Shown here: positions 34,361 through 46,408 of the stretch, piece after piece
Layout: each line of letters begins with the position of its first letter
Numbering within the stretch: position 1 is the stretch's first letter
Assembly (NCBI GenBank): GCA_024811115.1
Contig: JAKOGH010001195.1
Location: 620,001-684,000 of the forward strand
DNA: 64,000 nt
From: Terana coerulea
Lineage: Eukaryota > Basidiomycota > Agaricomycetes > Polyporales > Phanerochaetaceae
Reading direction: 5' to 3'
Notes under the pieces: generated by a model
Databases searched by the model: none
Told to the model about the DNA's origin: nothing
What the model saw: the letters and a program-made list of their open reading frames with translations, nothing else
Made by a program: the position numbers and the translations under genes

Positions 34361-35518
34361 TTACGCAGCGATTGCAGCCTCAATCTTCTGCTTCTCTTCC
34401 TCCGTCTTCGCCTCCCCAATCCGCTTCTCCCTGTCCTGCGTGATCTCATCCAGCACCTCGCGCGCACCAGTTTCAATCAGAATGGTAGCAAGCCGTGCCC
34501 CGAGGGCCTCCGAGTCGTCCACGCTCGCGACCTTCTCCTCCAGGGTATGCTGTACATGCCGGTCGCCCGTCAGCGACGTCACGCAGCCCGTGATCTTCAG
34601 CACGCCCGCCTGCGCATCTTTCTCCTCGACGAGCGTCGTGTACGCGCCGACGGGCACACTGCAGCCGCCCTCGAGCACCCGGAGCAGCGCACGTTCAGCC
34701 GCACACCGCCACTCGGTCTGCCAGTGCGTGATGGCGCGGCAGAGCTCGCGAGAGGCGGTGTCGCCGATGCGGATCTCGATGGCGAGCGCGCCCTGGCTGA
34801 CGGCGTGGAAGAGCGTCGGTGGGATGATGTCGGAGGAGATGCGATCTTGCCAGCCAAGACGCAGGACACCAGCTTTTGCAAGGATGAGTGCCGCGTACTG
34901 GCTATCTTCGGCATCGAGCTTAGAGAGTCGGGTGTTCCTGTGAGATGTTAGAGGGTTGTACGGGCAAGTTCAGGCTGGAGACGTACAAGTTTCCTCGCTA
35001 TATGCGCGTTGTTAGTGTTGAATATACACAGAGAGGATCATTTACGCACGACATCCTTGAAGACAAGTTTCGGGAAGTTCCTCTTGAGTTGCGCTACTCT
35101 CCGCACACTACTCGTTCCCACCACCGAGCCCTTCCGGCAGATCCTCCAGAGTCTTGTACGATAGCCCCTTCTTGACGATCAACGAATCCACCGGATCCTC
35201 TCTCTCCAGCACGCCGGCGATTTCACAGCCCTCCGGGAGCACAGTCGGCACGTCCTTGTAGCTGTGTACGAGCATGTCAACGGCGCTCTCCTTCAGCGCG
35301 ACCTCGAGCTCCTTCGTCCAAAGGGCTTTCCCTCCAAGTAAGTAGAGAGCCTGGGATTGGTTGTGGTCTCCACCAGTCGTCATGAACGATGTCTCGATGG
35401 TCGAAGAGGGGAATGCAGCTTTCAGGGCATCCTGGACCATGTACGTTTGGACCTTGGCGAGCTGCGACGTTCTCGACGCGAGGGTAAATTTGCGACCTGC
35501 ATCGCTTGTCGAGGACAT
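34361..35518 (-). CDS. HEM3: hydroxymethylbilane synthase (porphobilinogen deaminase), copy 2
   Basis: This close paralogue of the gene at 23.3-24.5 kb has the same start ([20 protein letters not shown]), the same exon plan and the same C terminus (KIEAAIAA). The segments [40 protein letters not shown] and [20 protein letters not shown] are all in frame, so the two breaks of copy 1 are absent here. A single extra base at about 35128-35132 breaks the frame between EDLPEG and [10 protein letters not shown]. The cofactor Cys of GGCSVPV is kept. The enzyme acts in heme synthesis. An ATG farther upstream in frame would add about 48 residues (possible mitochondrial-like leader), but the start at 35518 matches copy 1. 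Three MITEs lie just downstream. Confidence 0.85.
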
Positions 35519-36169
35519 GATAGTGTGAGGGACTAGGAAGGTTGGGAGTAGTAGGGAACCTGAGCAAGATGTGAGGGCTTTTGAGAGTTCATGTCGAGGG
35601 AGATTGAGAATGAGTTTGGCCGGCAAGTCCCGCGTTGAATTTTGCCGTCGGAATGCTCTCAAGATCGTGGGACAAGTGTCGTGGATAGTTCAAAGCGGTT
35701 GTGTGCGTGGAAGAGACCGGTGTCAGGCAGTGCGAGGGCAGTGTTAAAACTGATTTTCATTGAGGAGGTATATTCCTGGCCAAACCAACGTTGGGAGGCG
35801 GTAGAGTAACTACACCAATCAACGAAAAGATAAGCAAGGATCCCAGGAGATTTTTCTACATCTCCACGAGCGCCTGCTTCTTCCATCTACGAAACACGGA
35901 AGGCAAGTGACTCTAAAGCAGAGACGCAATGACATTGAGAAGCAACTGAACAAGCGTAGGAAGGCTTTATAGCAAGCAGGTGTTTGGTGGTGTTTGGCGT
36001 CGAGTGTGGCAATTGCCGCGGGCTTTGTGGCGCCAAGGCCGCAGTTTGACTTCGACTCTTCGACGAAATATCACCAGAGCCGATCCAAGACGGAATCCAA
36101 CCCAACGCGTTGACGCATACTGGTGCTCATCTAATTTTTATTTGATCATTTGAACTGATTGCCTGCCAC
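35519..36169. other. spacer between HEM3 copy 2 and DUF924 copy 2
   Basis: The first 120 bases match the HEM3 copy 1 promoter side. The rest shows no supported gene and no repeat. Confidence 0.5.
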
Positions 36170-37144
36170 CTATTCATTCTCGTATTCCGCCTCGACATGC
36201 AAAGGCGTCCACCTTCCAGCCTCCCTGTCCTCTTGGATTTTCCTAAACACCTCCTCGTTACCCCCGTACCCGAAGCCGTTGGTGTCCTCTTTGAACTTCT
36301 CCTCCTCGTGCGTAGACTCCCTTCCCGTTATGGCGTTGCGATAGGAAACCGGCCAAACTTCCGAATAATCGGAGCATGGACGAAGAAGAGGCGAAGGATG
36401 TGGTACGTGTAGTCTTCAAGCTTTACGTCTTCCTGTTTGACAGGCCGCACGAGGTACTTTGGAAAAGGCGAGTACATCCTTCGAGTCTTCCTCGGCCGTC
36501 TCGCGGTTGGGGTCTGTCACGCCTGTGCGCTCCTCGACCTCCTTCCGCCACTCCCTCGGCGATTTCCACCTGCCGCTCCTGGTCCTCGACATGCTCGGAG
36601 TGCACGAGCGGCGCAATCAGCCAGACGCGGGCGGCCATGGCGTACTCGTAGCTCCACCCCTGAGCCACCAACCTGTCGATGTTGTCCGGTCTCTGCTCCT
36701 TTGGGAGAGCAAACAACTGCCGCGCGAGCTTCTGGCCAAGAACGTCGAAGTACTCGTTGACGTATCGGTTGTTAGTTCCAGAGAATGTTTGACGGGGGCT
36801 TGATCGAGCAACATGACGAGCCCGAGGGCCTGTCCGGGAAAATCCTTTGCGTTGGGGGCAGGAAGGTAGTTCATCAAGTCAGGGATGTTTTCGACCCCTA
36901 TCGCGGAGAGCGGCTTGAGTGCCGCATGAAAAGCGACTTTGTAGTACAGAGCCTCGTGAGTTTGACCAGAGAAGTAGTATTTCATGACATCGGTGAAGTA
37001 GAGCGGCTGATTCTCTGGAAACGGAACATTGGCTCTTCGATAAGCGTTCAGTAGCTCGGGGGTGAGAATAGTTGAGAGATCGACCGTAGACTAGATCATG
37101 CATCAGCTATTGGATGACGCGAACTGACCAGATGCTCTTACCAT
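36170..37144 (-). CDS. DUF924 family protein, copy 2 (several frame breaks)
   Basis: The start ATG at 37142-37144 is followed directly by an intron (GTAAGAGC ... GATCTAG), giving M-STVDLSTILTPELLNAYRR, the plan of copies 1 and 3. Conserved blocks include MKYYFSGQTHEALYYKVAFH, DFPGQALGLVMLLDQAP, TNNRYVNEYFDVLGQKLARQ, LFALPKEQRPDNIDRLVAQG, LIAPLVHSEHVEDQERQ, LRLFFVHAPIIRKFGRFP and EAGRWTPLHVEAEYENE at the end. The frame must shift four times: near 36794-36798, 36553-36555, 36458-36460 and 36345, three of them at runs of identical bases. Between the shifts the protein is well conserved and has no other stops. Either this copy is a young pseudogene or it carries sequence errors like its neighbours. 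It is the most divergent of the three copies and has no peptide or seven-helix gene beside it. Confidence 0.75.
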
Positions 37145-37581
37145 GCTGCTTTGCGGAGGGTGGTGTTTAGTGCCGAAATCTCGGTAGCGGTGCTATGCCT
37201 GTTGGTTCTGTCTCTGGATTCTTATACGGCCCAGTCTCAAGAATTGGAGTCGTAGCCGGAGACTGAGAGTCACTGAGTCAGCGGGAGTCACTGTTATTAG
37301 ATCGGTACCGCTAAAGGAACCACTGATATTTTAAACGGTTGATTTCATCTAGGCACCGACCGTCGCAACAATCTTGTGGCAAGCTAAAGTGATCGAATGG
37401 TGGCGTGTATCCCACATGGGATCAGTACTAGTGCGAGGCTGTGATCAACGCTGCCGTTCCTAAACGCTATATACCTGATTTGGTCGGGAGTGCCGTAGAC
37501 GCCAACATCATGATTCTCGCGAGCGGCGAATTACAGCAACTGACGCCGTGATGCAGCAGCACAACTCTCCTTCTTTCCTCG
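37145..37581. other. divergent promoter region of DUF924 copy 2 and the E2 gene
   Basis: No gene or repeat is seen. The region separates head-to-head genes and must hold both promoters. Confidence 0.5.
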
Positions 37582-38489
37582 ATGTCCAGGCGGTTGCAGA
37601 AGGAGCTGAGGGATCTTCAGGATGCAGGCTGTCCCACTGGTGAGTACTAGGCTACGTTGACACGACGCGGTGCTGAAGAAGAGACTATGTGTGCATGCAG
37701 GAATCACGCTGTTGAAGGCAGACGACTTCGTGCAATGGGTCCTATCCATAGAAGTGCTTGGTAATACCCTGTATGAGGTGCGTGCGCAGCACTTCTTACC
37801 TCATCGCACACATTCTAATGCATACACAGGGAGAGAAATTCGCCCTACAATTCCATTTCGAGTCGTCATACCCAATAACGCCACCAGCAGTCACTTTCGC
37901 TGTGAACGACCAGTACAAGGCCCCTATACACCCCGTCTGTCCTATCACACATCGCCTCTCCTCGAAGATCAACGCTAATACTTCCGTTCATAGCACGTCT
38001 ACTCTAATGGACACGTACGTTACCCGGCATGTCCCTCGGTTCGCGAAGCTTATCATGAGCTATCGGTCGGCAGATCTGCGCCTCAATTCTAGGCAACGAG
38101 TGGTCCCCGGTGCTGACGGTGAACGCTGTATGCATTACCCTGCAGAGCATGCTAGCGTCATGCAAGGTATGCATATATGCTGGTTACGTCACTTGTAGCT
38201 TATGCTGAGGCTCCCACAGACCAAACAACGGTACTACATTCGGTTATACTTCAAGCAATCTTCTGACCTAAGTGTTTGCCTAGACCGCCGGATAACGATC
38301 GCTACGTAGGCCACGCCCTGCAGATCCCAGAAAGGTACGTCTACTGGTTAATTTTATCCATGATCTTGGACTAATAGTGACGGTAGACGCGGTGGGATTT
38401 CCATGGTACGAACTGCGTTCATTGCTCTTGACTGATTCTTTCAATGTATACTAATATCTTCTGGCCCTGTCGTGACAGATGATGAGTGA
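37582..38489 (+). CDS. UBE2W: ubiquitin-conjugating enzyme E2, UBE2W/Ubc16 type
   Basis: UBE2W-type enzymes attach ubiquitin to substrate N termini. Exon 1 gives MSRRLQKELRDLQDAGCPTG. Exons then give ITLLKADDFVQWVLSIEVLG, EKFALQFHFESSYPITPPAV, HVYSNGHICASILGNEWSPV with the active-site Cys in GHIC, and VCITLQSMLASCK. The subfamily signature RPPDNDRYV and the end TRWDFHDDE (stop 38487-38489) follow, the latter shared with UBE2W rather than other E2 classes. At least seven short introns separate these pieces, including one between GNTLYE and GEKFAL. The splice before TRWDFH (acceptor at about 38389) is out of phase by one base, possibly a missing G. Length of about 160 residues is normal. Confidence 0.88.
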
Positions 38490-41197
38490 GTCGCTCTACT
38501 TCTAGATCTCCGTAATTCGGCACTAAATGCGTCAAACAGTGTATGATCCATTGTCGTAATGTACGATCTTGCCGCCTTTCACTCTCCCAAATGTCGCTGG
38601 TGGTCTCGTTATCTGTGCTGCGCACTTCATAACACCGGAAACTGTCTATTTCGATTTGTATCTGTAGTAAACTCCGCGATGAAAATGTCCTGTTCAGTCC
38701 GTAAGCCGTCTTTCTATCAACGCGCCATTTCTGAGTGCATGCTAACGTTGACGTGCTGCAGACGCTGTGATTTTTATGTTGAATACCCAATGTCTTCATG
38801 TTGTCCACGGGCCAGCTTTCGCTGACATCTGCGAATCTACTCGCCACGCAAGCATCGGTAGTTGAGTTGATACCTGTCCAGTGCTGACACTGTTAAGGAA
38901 GAGATTGTCTGTTTCCACCAGCCTGAGCTGATAGACAGAGCGATCGCACATTCGCCGTGGTCACGCAAATCCTGTGTACATAGGGGCACGCTGCCCCATA
39001 CTGGCATGCTGTTCTTCTGGTACGTCCTTGTACTTTGAGCGCCGTCGCAGGTGACGACCTACTTTCAACAGCATGCATCTCGCTCGGTTGTCGGGAAGAG
39101 TGGATCATCGCTCTGGAACACGCATGGAAATGGCTCCAAGAGTGGCGTGCAGCAGAGCGACCAAAACTGCATGTGCTGCTATACTCCTCCGGTGACGAAA
39201 ATCCCGGTCTCGATGGTTGCTAGCGAAGCTCATGACCGACGTTAGTCAACTCGCTCATGGCGCCGCTGTCCGCGCTATCTTTCCGCCACTCCGTCTTGAC
39301 TGTTTGAGTCGTCCGCGTACCTTCCTATCTGTCGATTGTGCTACGTCGGGATATCCCTCGGGTCAAACTCGCTGTCCGCATGGATTATTCTCAGAGTCGG
39401 CAAACGCAGTCCGCCGGCCTTTGGAGGATGCGGGCGGCGAAGGGGGTGAGCTAGCTTCAAAGTACGGCCTCACTGTGTTGCTGATCAATTGAGGTCTTTG
39501 ACAGGCCAATTCACGCCGGGGAAGACTGGTTGCGATCAAAACCTAACTTGGCAGGCGGTCATCCGAGTACTTGCAACAGACGGGCACAGGTATGTGGGCT
39601 GTCCTCTCCCTATTCAATGGAGCGGCTGACTACGAAGGCCGGCTAGAAGCAGGGATGCATAGATGATGGCAAGGGCGGCACCTGGAACTGCACGCCAGTA
39701 TCAATCATTGGCAGTGCTTTGTTGGAAGCCACACTGCAGTCCTGTGCTTCCGCGTGACACGACCTGTAGGAGGAAAAAACCCTGCTGTTCGGAGCACTGC
39801 TTACTCCATCAATAGGCTGGGATTTGGCAGCGAAGTGAGTTCGCATCCGAGTATCGTCTACGATAGAAGCTGATACTCAGCGAGAGTCAGCGCTAGCTCG
39901 GCGGTCGGTCGCTTCGACATTCATTCGTCTAGGGTAGAGTCCTCAGTTCTATGCGTGGACCCTTGGTGGAAATGAAGCATTCAGCGCATCTCATAGGCAA
40001 GAAGACAAGGCAATACGTGAGTATGCCTAGCTATGAAGCGTTGCTGTCCGTCGGATGTTCATCACCTCATGTGTCGCTCTTTAGTCTAGGGCTTATCGCG
40101 ACGAGCTGAAACCTTGTGAGGCGTGGACGTAAGCTCCATGCAGTGTAGCCCCACTGTAGGCAGCTTGTGGTACATCCCTCTTCGTTGATTCCTCTACAGA
40201 CCATGACGGAGGTCGTCTTGCGGACACAGCATGGGCGCTTGAAGGCATTATCGCGTGGATTGTCCTAGGCGTCTAAAGGAAACCTTGTGGTTGCCACATG
40301 GACCAACAAGCCTCCGTCGAGGCTCGGTTGCTTCTCATTCCCTCCCAGCCCCTCCCTCGCCGAGCTCATCACCCGCAGATCACAGCGAAAATGCGGACGC
40401 CTGCATACGCTTTGCTCGTTTTCCCCGGTCCCCTTCCAGCGTTAGAGAGCTTGGCTTGCATGTTGGTGCGTGTCAGATATACTTTGGTTGCAAACGTGCT
40501 AATTATTAGGCGGTGGTGCTAGCAGGGAGAACCTTGGGGCTTGTACCTTTCCATATTGTGACCCGAGCACGTGAAGGATAGAAGGCCGCCACATTCGTGC
40601 CACCGACCTGGACCATACGAGGATGTTGCATGTCGGTATGCCTCTATCTCTAAAGCATGTGCTTGGCGCGCCTAAAAATAAATAGACGAGGTTCCACAGA
40701 TTTCGCTGCTCGGTGGAAGCCCGCATGCGGGGAATTTTCCGGCGGAAATTCATGCTGAGGCTGAGCGTCCTCCCGCACCAAAGGATGTCATCGCTCTGAT
40801 CGGCCACGCGTCGCTGGGGATGATAAATACAGTTCTTCCGGAACTTCGCGACGCCTGCGCCGGGGAGCCCGCGCCTCTACTCCATATCTGGGCTGAGGAA
40901 TGCCCGGGTGTTTGTGATGCGCTGCACAGAGGCATATGGCTGCTGTGAACACACTCGAGGTCAGCACGTCGGTTTCCACTTCCAACAGGGACTAACCTGA
41001 CAGTTGCCATCTGGACAGGTCAACCGCACCAACAGGCGTCGCGCCCGGACGCTTCTCCGCAACATGGCTTCTAGTGTGATGCATGTGCTTTCATCCAAGC
41101 CTCATGATATTTAAGCAGCCTGTGCAAGGCCTCTGTTCGCCAACAGGTTCTCCTGCTTCCACTCATCCGCTCTCCCAGCCTCCACCAGCTCTTCAGG
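38490..41197. other. 2.7-kb stretch without a supported gene
   Basis: Open frames of 60-100 codons occur on both strands (for example 39035-39223, 39217-39492 and 40255-40509 on the plus strand), but none shows a domain, a consistent intron pattern or a related copy. Some stretches (LEHAWKWLQEWRAAERPKLH at about 39110) read like protein, so a decayed or very fragmented gene is possible. Confidence 0.4.
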
Positions 41198-42685
41198 ATG
41201 TTCTGCAAAGCGACTCTCGTCACCGTGGCTCTTGCCCTCCTCACTTCTGCGACCCCGGTCGTCCAGCCCTCTGGTGGTGTCAGCATCCCCTTGGGAGAGC
41301 GCCACACGCTTACCCGTGCTGACGGCTCCTTCGACCATGAGGCGGCCGTCCTCCACAACGTCAAGACCCACAAGTGCGTTGCCAATGCACGTTTTCAGTG
41401 TAGCTCGGCCGTTTACTCACATATTTTGTGTTTTCAGCAAGTACCAGAAGAACCTCCGCAACCTTCTTGCCAACAAGGGCAGCCTCCCCGAAGGCTGGAG
41501 TCTGAAGGAGTTCCGTGAGGTTCCTGCGTCCATCTCCAAGCGTGCTACCGCTTCCGAGCCCTTGACCGACGAGGACGACGATGAGGAGTGGGCTGGTACG
41601 ATCACCGTCGGCACGCCCGGCCAGTCCTTCCTCATCGACTTCGATACCGGCTCCTCCGACCTCTGGATCCCCTCGTCGTCTTGCACGAGCTCCACATGCA
41701 GCAGCAAGCGCAAGTACACCGCTTCTTCGTCCTCCACTTCTTCCAAGAAGAGCGGCACCTTCTCGATCCAGTACGGCGATGGCTCTACCGTCTCTGGTCC
41801 TGTCTACACGGACTCTGGTATGTGCATCTTTTGTTGTGGATATGGGCTGTCGACCTGAACTACGCGTCATTGTAGTCACCGTCGCTGGCCTCACCGCCAC
41901 TGGCCAGACCTTCTCTCCCGTCACCACCCTGTCCAGCTCTTTTTCGAGCGACCCCATTGACGGTATCCTCGGCCTCGCGTGGCCCGCCATCTCCAACCTC
42001 GACGCTGTAAGCTTCATTGTGTATGGTCTGCAGCGCCCTACTTACGTCATACCCTCTAGAACCCCTACTTCAACACGCTGATCAGCGAGGGCAAGGTTAG
42101 CGCGGGTGTCTTCGGCTTCAAGCTCGCTTCGTCCGGCTCGAACCTCTTCCTCGGCGGCACCGACACCTCCAAGTACACCGGCTCGATCGAGTACCACACC
42201 ATCGACTCCACCGGCTTCTGGCAGGCGACCGGCGCCAAGACCGTCGTCGGCTCGAAGAACCCCAACACCGGCATCGAGACCATCATCGACTCCGGCACCA
42301 CCATCATCTACGGCCCGCCCGCCGCCGTCAAGACCTTCTACGCCTCCATCTCGGGCTCGAAGGTCTACGACTCGTCAGAGGGCTACTACTCGTACCCCTG
42401 CAGCACCACCAGCACCATCGGCTTCACCTGGGGCGGCAAGACCTGGTCTATCTCGGCTGCTAAGTACGTGTCTCGACGTTTTGGATGTGAGATGTCGCTG
42501 ACCTTGCGCTCGCAGCTTCAACCTCGGCTCTGCCGGCACCAGCGGCCAGTGCGTCGGGTGCCATTGCTGGCCAGGACCTCGGTCTCGGCAGCAACGTCTG
42601 GCTGCTCGGCGACAGCTTCATGAAGAACACCTACACCGCGTTCTCGTTCGACAAGAGCTCGGTCGGCTTCGCCACTCTCGCGTGA
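41198..42685 (+). CDS. secreted aspartic protease, pepsin family A1 (polyporopepsin-like)
   Basis: The precursor has a signal peptide (MFCKATLVTVALALLTSA), a propeptide ending SISKR where a Kex2-type cut is likely, and an acidic start of the mature enzyme. The first catalytic motif is DFDTGSSDLWIPSS (about 41640), the second IIDSGTTIIYGPPAA (about 42290). QYGDGSTVSGPVYTDS forms the flap, and DPIDGILGLAWPAISNLDA is conserved. Introns lie at about 41373-41437, 41819-41875, 42008-42060 and 42464-42513. The C terminus WLLGDSFMKNTYTAFSFDKS ... GFATLA is typical. One extra G at 42556-42558 shifts the frame between QCVG and AIAGQDLG. Secreted acid proteases of this group digest extracellular protein during wood or litter decay. 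Confidence 0.9.
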
Positions 42686-44171
42686 GCTTGATGTGGGTTT
42701 GAAGTTGTAAAAAATAACGGATGTGTATTTTATCTGTACTTGCGCCATATGTGGACTTGTTTGTGCTATTGGATGGATACTTGCATTGTATAGGACTGTA
42801 CGCACTCGGTTCGGCTTGTGATCCTAATGCATGACTGTTGTTTGCCATAAATTGAAAGGGTCCCGTCGATGCTTGATACTGGAAAGGCGCGTATATACTC
42901 GATGTCGACACTTGTAGGTGTATAATGTTGCTCTCTTTTACTCATACCGTTTCCTTCTAGTTCACGTAAGGCTGTTGCGACGTGTCGCTTGACAGCTCAT
43001 GCCCTGTCGTCCACGCACCGAGTTTTGCATGTAGACCGCATAGATTTTTGGCGTAGTGGGCACCGCCGCACATATGGGCTATCCTTCATTTGCTTCCTAA
43101 AACGCCTCGGTTAAAACACCGGCCGTCTTGGTGGATAGGTCCTGCACGACGTCGTTCAAGCCTGACATTTGTTGCCGGGACGTGATGTTTGTCCTGGACC
43201 ATCTTGGCTGCACTAGGCCATAATTCCGCCGCATATCACTGTCTCGTTAGTCGACTCGGTTGCTGATTTTGCAACAGGTTAGCTTTTCTGTGCAGAGGCC
43301 GCGGGCGCGATGCCGACTGGGTCCTTTGCGCTTGGAGTCGTCCCGAAGGCGGTGGTAGACTCCTCCGACGTGCCCGTATAGTCGTCTTCATACGTATACA
43401 GAGCGTTCGTTGAAACCTTGCAGGTATATGCGGTGCCGAGTCAGACGAGAGAAGAGGGAGGCTGATGGGAGGAGGGGGAAAGAGAGCTGGGGGCGTTCGA
43501 GCCCAAGCACCCTGTATTTATACGGCGAGGGGCTGACAGATCACGGGTTAGCCTTGTTTATTTTTAGTCAACAAAGTCAGCCCCTCGATCGTGTCTGGTC
43601 ACGGTTTGACAGCCTCGTCGAATGTGGCAAACTTTCCAAAACGGGACTTATTGCTCGCTTTCTTCCGGACTACTGTCGCTCAAAGTAGAATACCTGCCAA
43701 ATTCGGTCGGAAGCCAAAGAAGCGACTCGCCAAGTCTGGCGTCGGCCCGACGTTTTCCATTTACGAACGTGGCGGCGTTTTGGGAGCGATTTGTTTGCTC
43801 GTGTTAGGTTTCAAAGATGACGGTTGCCGCTTTGGGTAGCTCAACTCTCACCACGAGCAACGTTTTCACTTCTGCTGGAATGCACGTATTTCACTCCTCT
43901 TTAGCCGTGCCCCTTCAGAACCGTATGCATGACAACAACAAAGTGCCGACGCCCGAGAGTCGCGCAGCACCCACAAGAGCACCGCCAGATCGTGGTGGAA
44001 GATCTAGAGCTGCAATGACGTGCTGAGGAGAGCTTACCCACCGGCCCAGCTGACAAACCCATACGGAAGGCAGTCCCCGCCATTGGATTGGCAGGCTTCT
44101 TGTGGCAGTATATAAACCCTCGCTCCCATGCGTCGTTACGTACCTCCTAACAACAGCCCATAGTCACAACG
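42686..44171. other. intergenic stretch between protease and reductase genes
   Basis: No gene is supported. A minus-strand stretch at about 43290-43430 (NALYTYEDDYTGTSEESTTA) is open for about 47 codons but ends at a stop upstream and was not accepted. Confidence 0.45.
44110..44117 (+). promoter_or_regulatory. TATA box of the MDR reductase gene
   Basis: GTATATAAACC lies about 60 bases upstream of the ATG at 44172, at normal distance for a fungal core promoter. Confidence 0.6.
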
Positions 44172-45440
44172 ATGTCGAACTTCCATACAGCAGTCGCGAC
44201 CACCGCCCTTGGTACCCTCGAGCTCATTTCTCTCGCCACACCAGCTCCGGGACCCGAACGAAGTGCTTATTCAAGTGCGCTACGCGGCGCTCATTCCGTT
44301 CGATGGATACCAACTCGACTTAGGCTTCGCACTGAGCCCAGCGGACTATCCGAGGGTCCTAGGCTTTGCCTCTGCGGGGACGGTGAAGGCTGTAGGGGAA
44401 GGTGTCACAGATCTGAAAGAGGGGAACGTGTGCGTACTCATTTCCTTGGTTTACCGCTGGAGGACTAATCAGTTGGTTTGCGGATGCAGGTTGCCTCGTA
44501 TAACTTCCCTGAATCGAAAAACAAAGCCGCGCAGGACTACGTTCTGGTGCCACGTAGCGCCGTTTCCAAGGTGCGTCCTCTGTTACACTTCGTCTCGCCA
44601 CCTTGAACTTATCCCCACAACGCAGATTCCGGACTCGCTCCCTCTCGAGGAGGCCGCGTCGATCCCGGACAACTACACCACCGCCATGTTCACCGTCTTC
44701 GGCACGCCAAACCTCGCATTTCCCGTACCATCCTCTCTGTTTCCCTCCTCAACCGCTGCTATTCCGGATCGCCCCAAGAAGGACCTTTCCAAGCCGGTGC
44801 TGGTGTACGGCGCTGGCGCGTCCTCGGGCCAATACACCGTGCAAGCCCTACGCCTCGCGGGCTGCACCAACATCTTCGCCGTCGCTTCCTCGCGCCACAA
44901 TGCGCACCTCAAGTCCCTCGGTGCCTCGGCGACCTTCGACTACCGTGACGCCGATGCACTCGTCGCGCAGCTCATCGACGCACAGAAGCAACACGGGCGG
45001 GTCAGCACCGTCGTCGACACGATCGCGAGCCGCACGAGCCTCGGCACTATCTCGAAGGCGTTAGGCGGTACCGACGCTGCGGGCGAGAAGACAACGGTCG
45101 CGGTGCTGCTGCCGTACAAGGACGGCGACACGGTGACGAACGCGCCCGGCTCCGTGATGCACTTCGCCCCGCCGGCGTGGACGCAGGAGCTGTTCGCGCC
45201 GCTGAAGGATAGTGTCGAGCTCCGCGACATCGCGACGTTCACGCTCTTCAAGGACGACTTTTCGCGGGAGAACATCATGCCGGTGATCCTGCCCCACCTG
45301 CTCGAGCGAGGCGAGCTGAAGCCGAACAAGGTGAAGGTGATCAAGGAGGGTACGCTGCTTGACCGGGTGAGGGAAGGGTTGGCGCTGTTAAGAAGCAATG
45401 CGGTGAGCGGGAGAAGATTGTCATTGACTGGAAGATATAG
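44172..45440 (+). CDS. medium-chain dehydrogenase/reductase (zinc-independent, enoyl-reductase-like)
   Basis: The product starts MSNFHTAVATTALGTLELIS and has the GroES-like N-terminal half (NEVLIQVRYAALIPFDGYQL; PRVLGFASAGTVKAVGEGV). Introns at about 44429-44489 and 44572-44625 precede a Rossmann half with the nucleotide-binding VYGAGASSGQYTVQALRLAG (about 44805). No structural zinc cysteines are visible, which places it with quinone oxidoreductase or trans-acting enoyl reductase types, NADPH-dependent in known members. Substrate is unknown and no polyketide synthase is near. Two breaks occur at base runs: one extra base at 44253-44255 (PGP/NEVL) and one missing base at 45409-45411. Correcting the second gives the usual ending SGEKIVIDWKI with stop 45438-45440; uncorrected, the frame runs to 45477. 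Confidence 0.82.
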
Positions 45441-45807
45441 ACGAGGTGGAGAGCCTGAAGAAAGAAGAAATGATTGAGCACTGTACGAATAATTGTCTCA
45501 TTCTACTACAACATTGATAAACTTGCTGGAGCTCAGTTTCCCGACTAAACTTGCCCGGATACATGTTTACAGGGATATTCGAATGCGACCGACTCTGTTA
45601 CTTGCTTCAACAATTCGTCAGTGCTGCCATATCGTTGAAGTAAAGATTAGCTTCGCCAACCACCAATGGAGATGAAAGTCTTTCTTTATTACGGCCATGG
45701 TCACAAAGACTCACAGGATATTTGTGTTTCTCACAGGCTTTAGACTACATGCTATCCCGGTAGTTTGGACGAGCCCTGCGAACTCAGGCACCCTCGGCGG
45801 CATTTAC

Positions 45808-46377
45808 CTAGATAAACTCAATCACTGGAGGCGGTCTCGCGCAAGCCTCGTGTCCCTTCCAGTCCCATCTGAGGCTCCCATCACGGCCCCGGTATGAACG
45901 GCCGGGGAATTGTCGTTCAGACTCCAGACCATACAATACGGGCTTCCACGTTCCAGTCATGTTCTGACAGAGCGTGCGGAAGGCCATGTGGGCGGTCCGC
46001 CGCATGTGGCCGGCCCATTCCTTTGTTGGGCTGCATGGATGGGACCTGCTCACAAAGTTCAATATATTGGGGACGAGATGGACAGATAGATGGTCCTCCC
46101 TGGCCGTTGCCTGTCACCTGCAGCGACGGTGAGCACTCCGTCCACCTATCCCTTCTTCCCCTCTCATACGCTTTGCCAAGTTGCAGAGACTGAAGTCGCA
46201 CTGCTGCCTGTGCAATACATGCTTCAGCACTCCACGCTCTCTACCAGGGATTGAAGGAACGACACACTCTCACGCACTGCGTTTTGGGCTATACGGAGTG
46301 AGTGCTGGTCGAAATTTCACCTGGCATGTGCAGAAAACACTGACCTGCTCATCAACTCTTCGCCGTTGTAGGTGCAT
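45808..46377 (-). CDS. possible small conserved protein
   Basis: The minus-strand sequence carries intron-like borders and pieces that read like protein: MHLQRRRVDEQ from 46377, PKTQC, SLQLGKAYERGRRDRW (about 46180) and a last exon HMAFRTLCQNMTGTWKPVLY ... RSYRGRDGSLRWDWKGH ending PPPVIEFI (stop 45808-45810). The join into the last exon is not in clean phase, and the start would lie only 31 bases from the divergent membrane-protein start. I do not recognise the family. It could be a real short gene with an indel or a chance pattern. Confidence 0.3.
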
Positions 46378-46408
46378 TGCACGAGCGAACCAATTCTTGT
46401 GAAGTCCA

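Noticed and set aside
39035..39492. Possible hydrolase-like gene downstream of UBE2W.
   Set aside because: Short frames with stops between them, no catalytic motif, and no consistent splicing.
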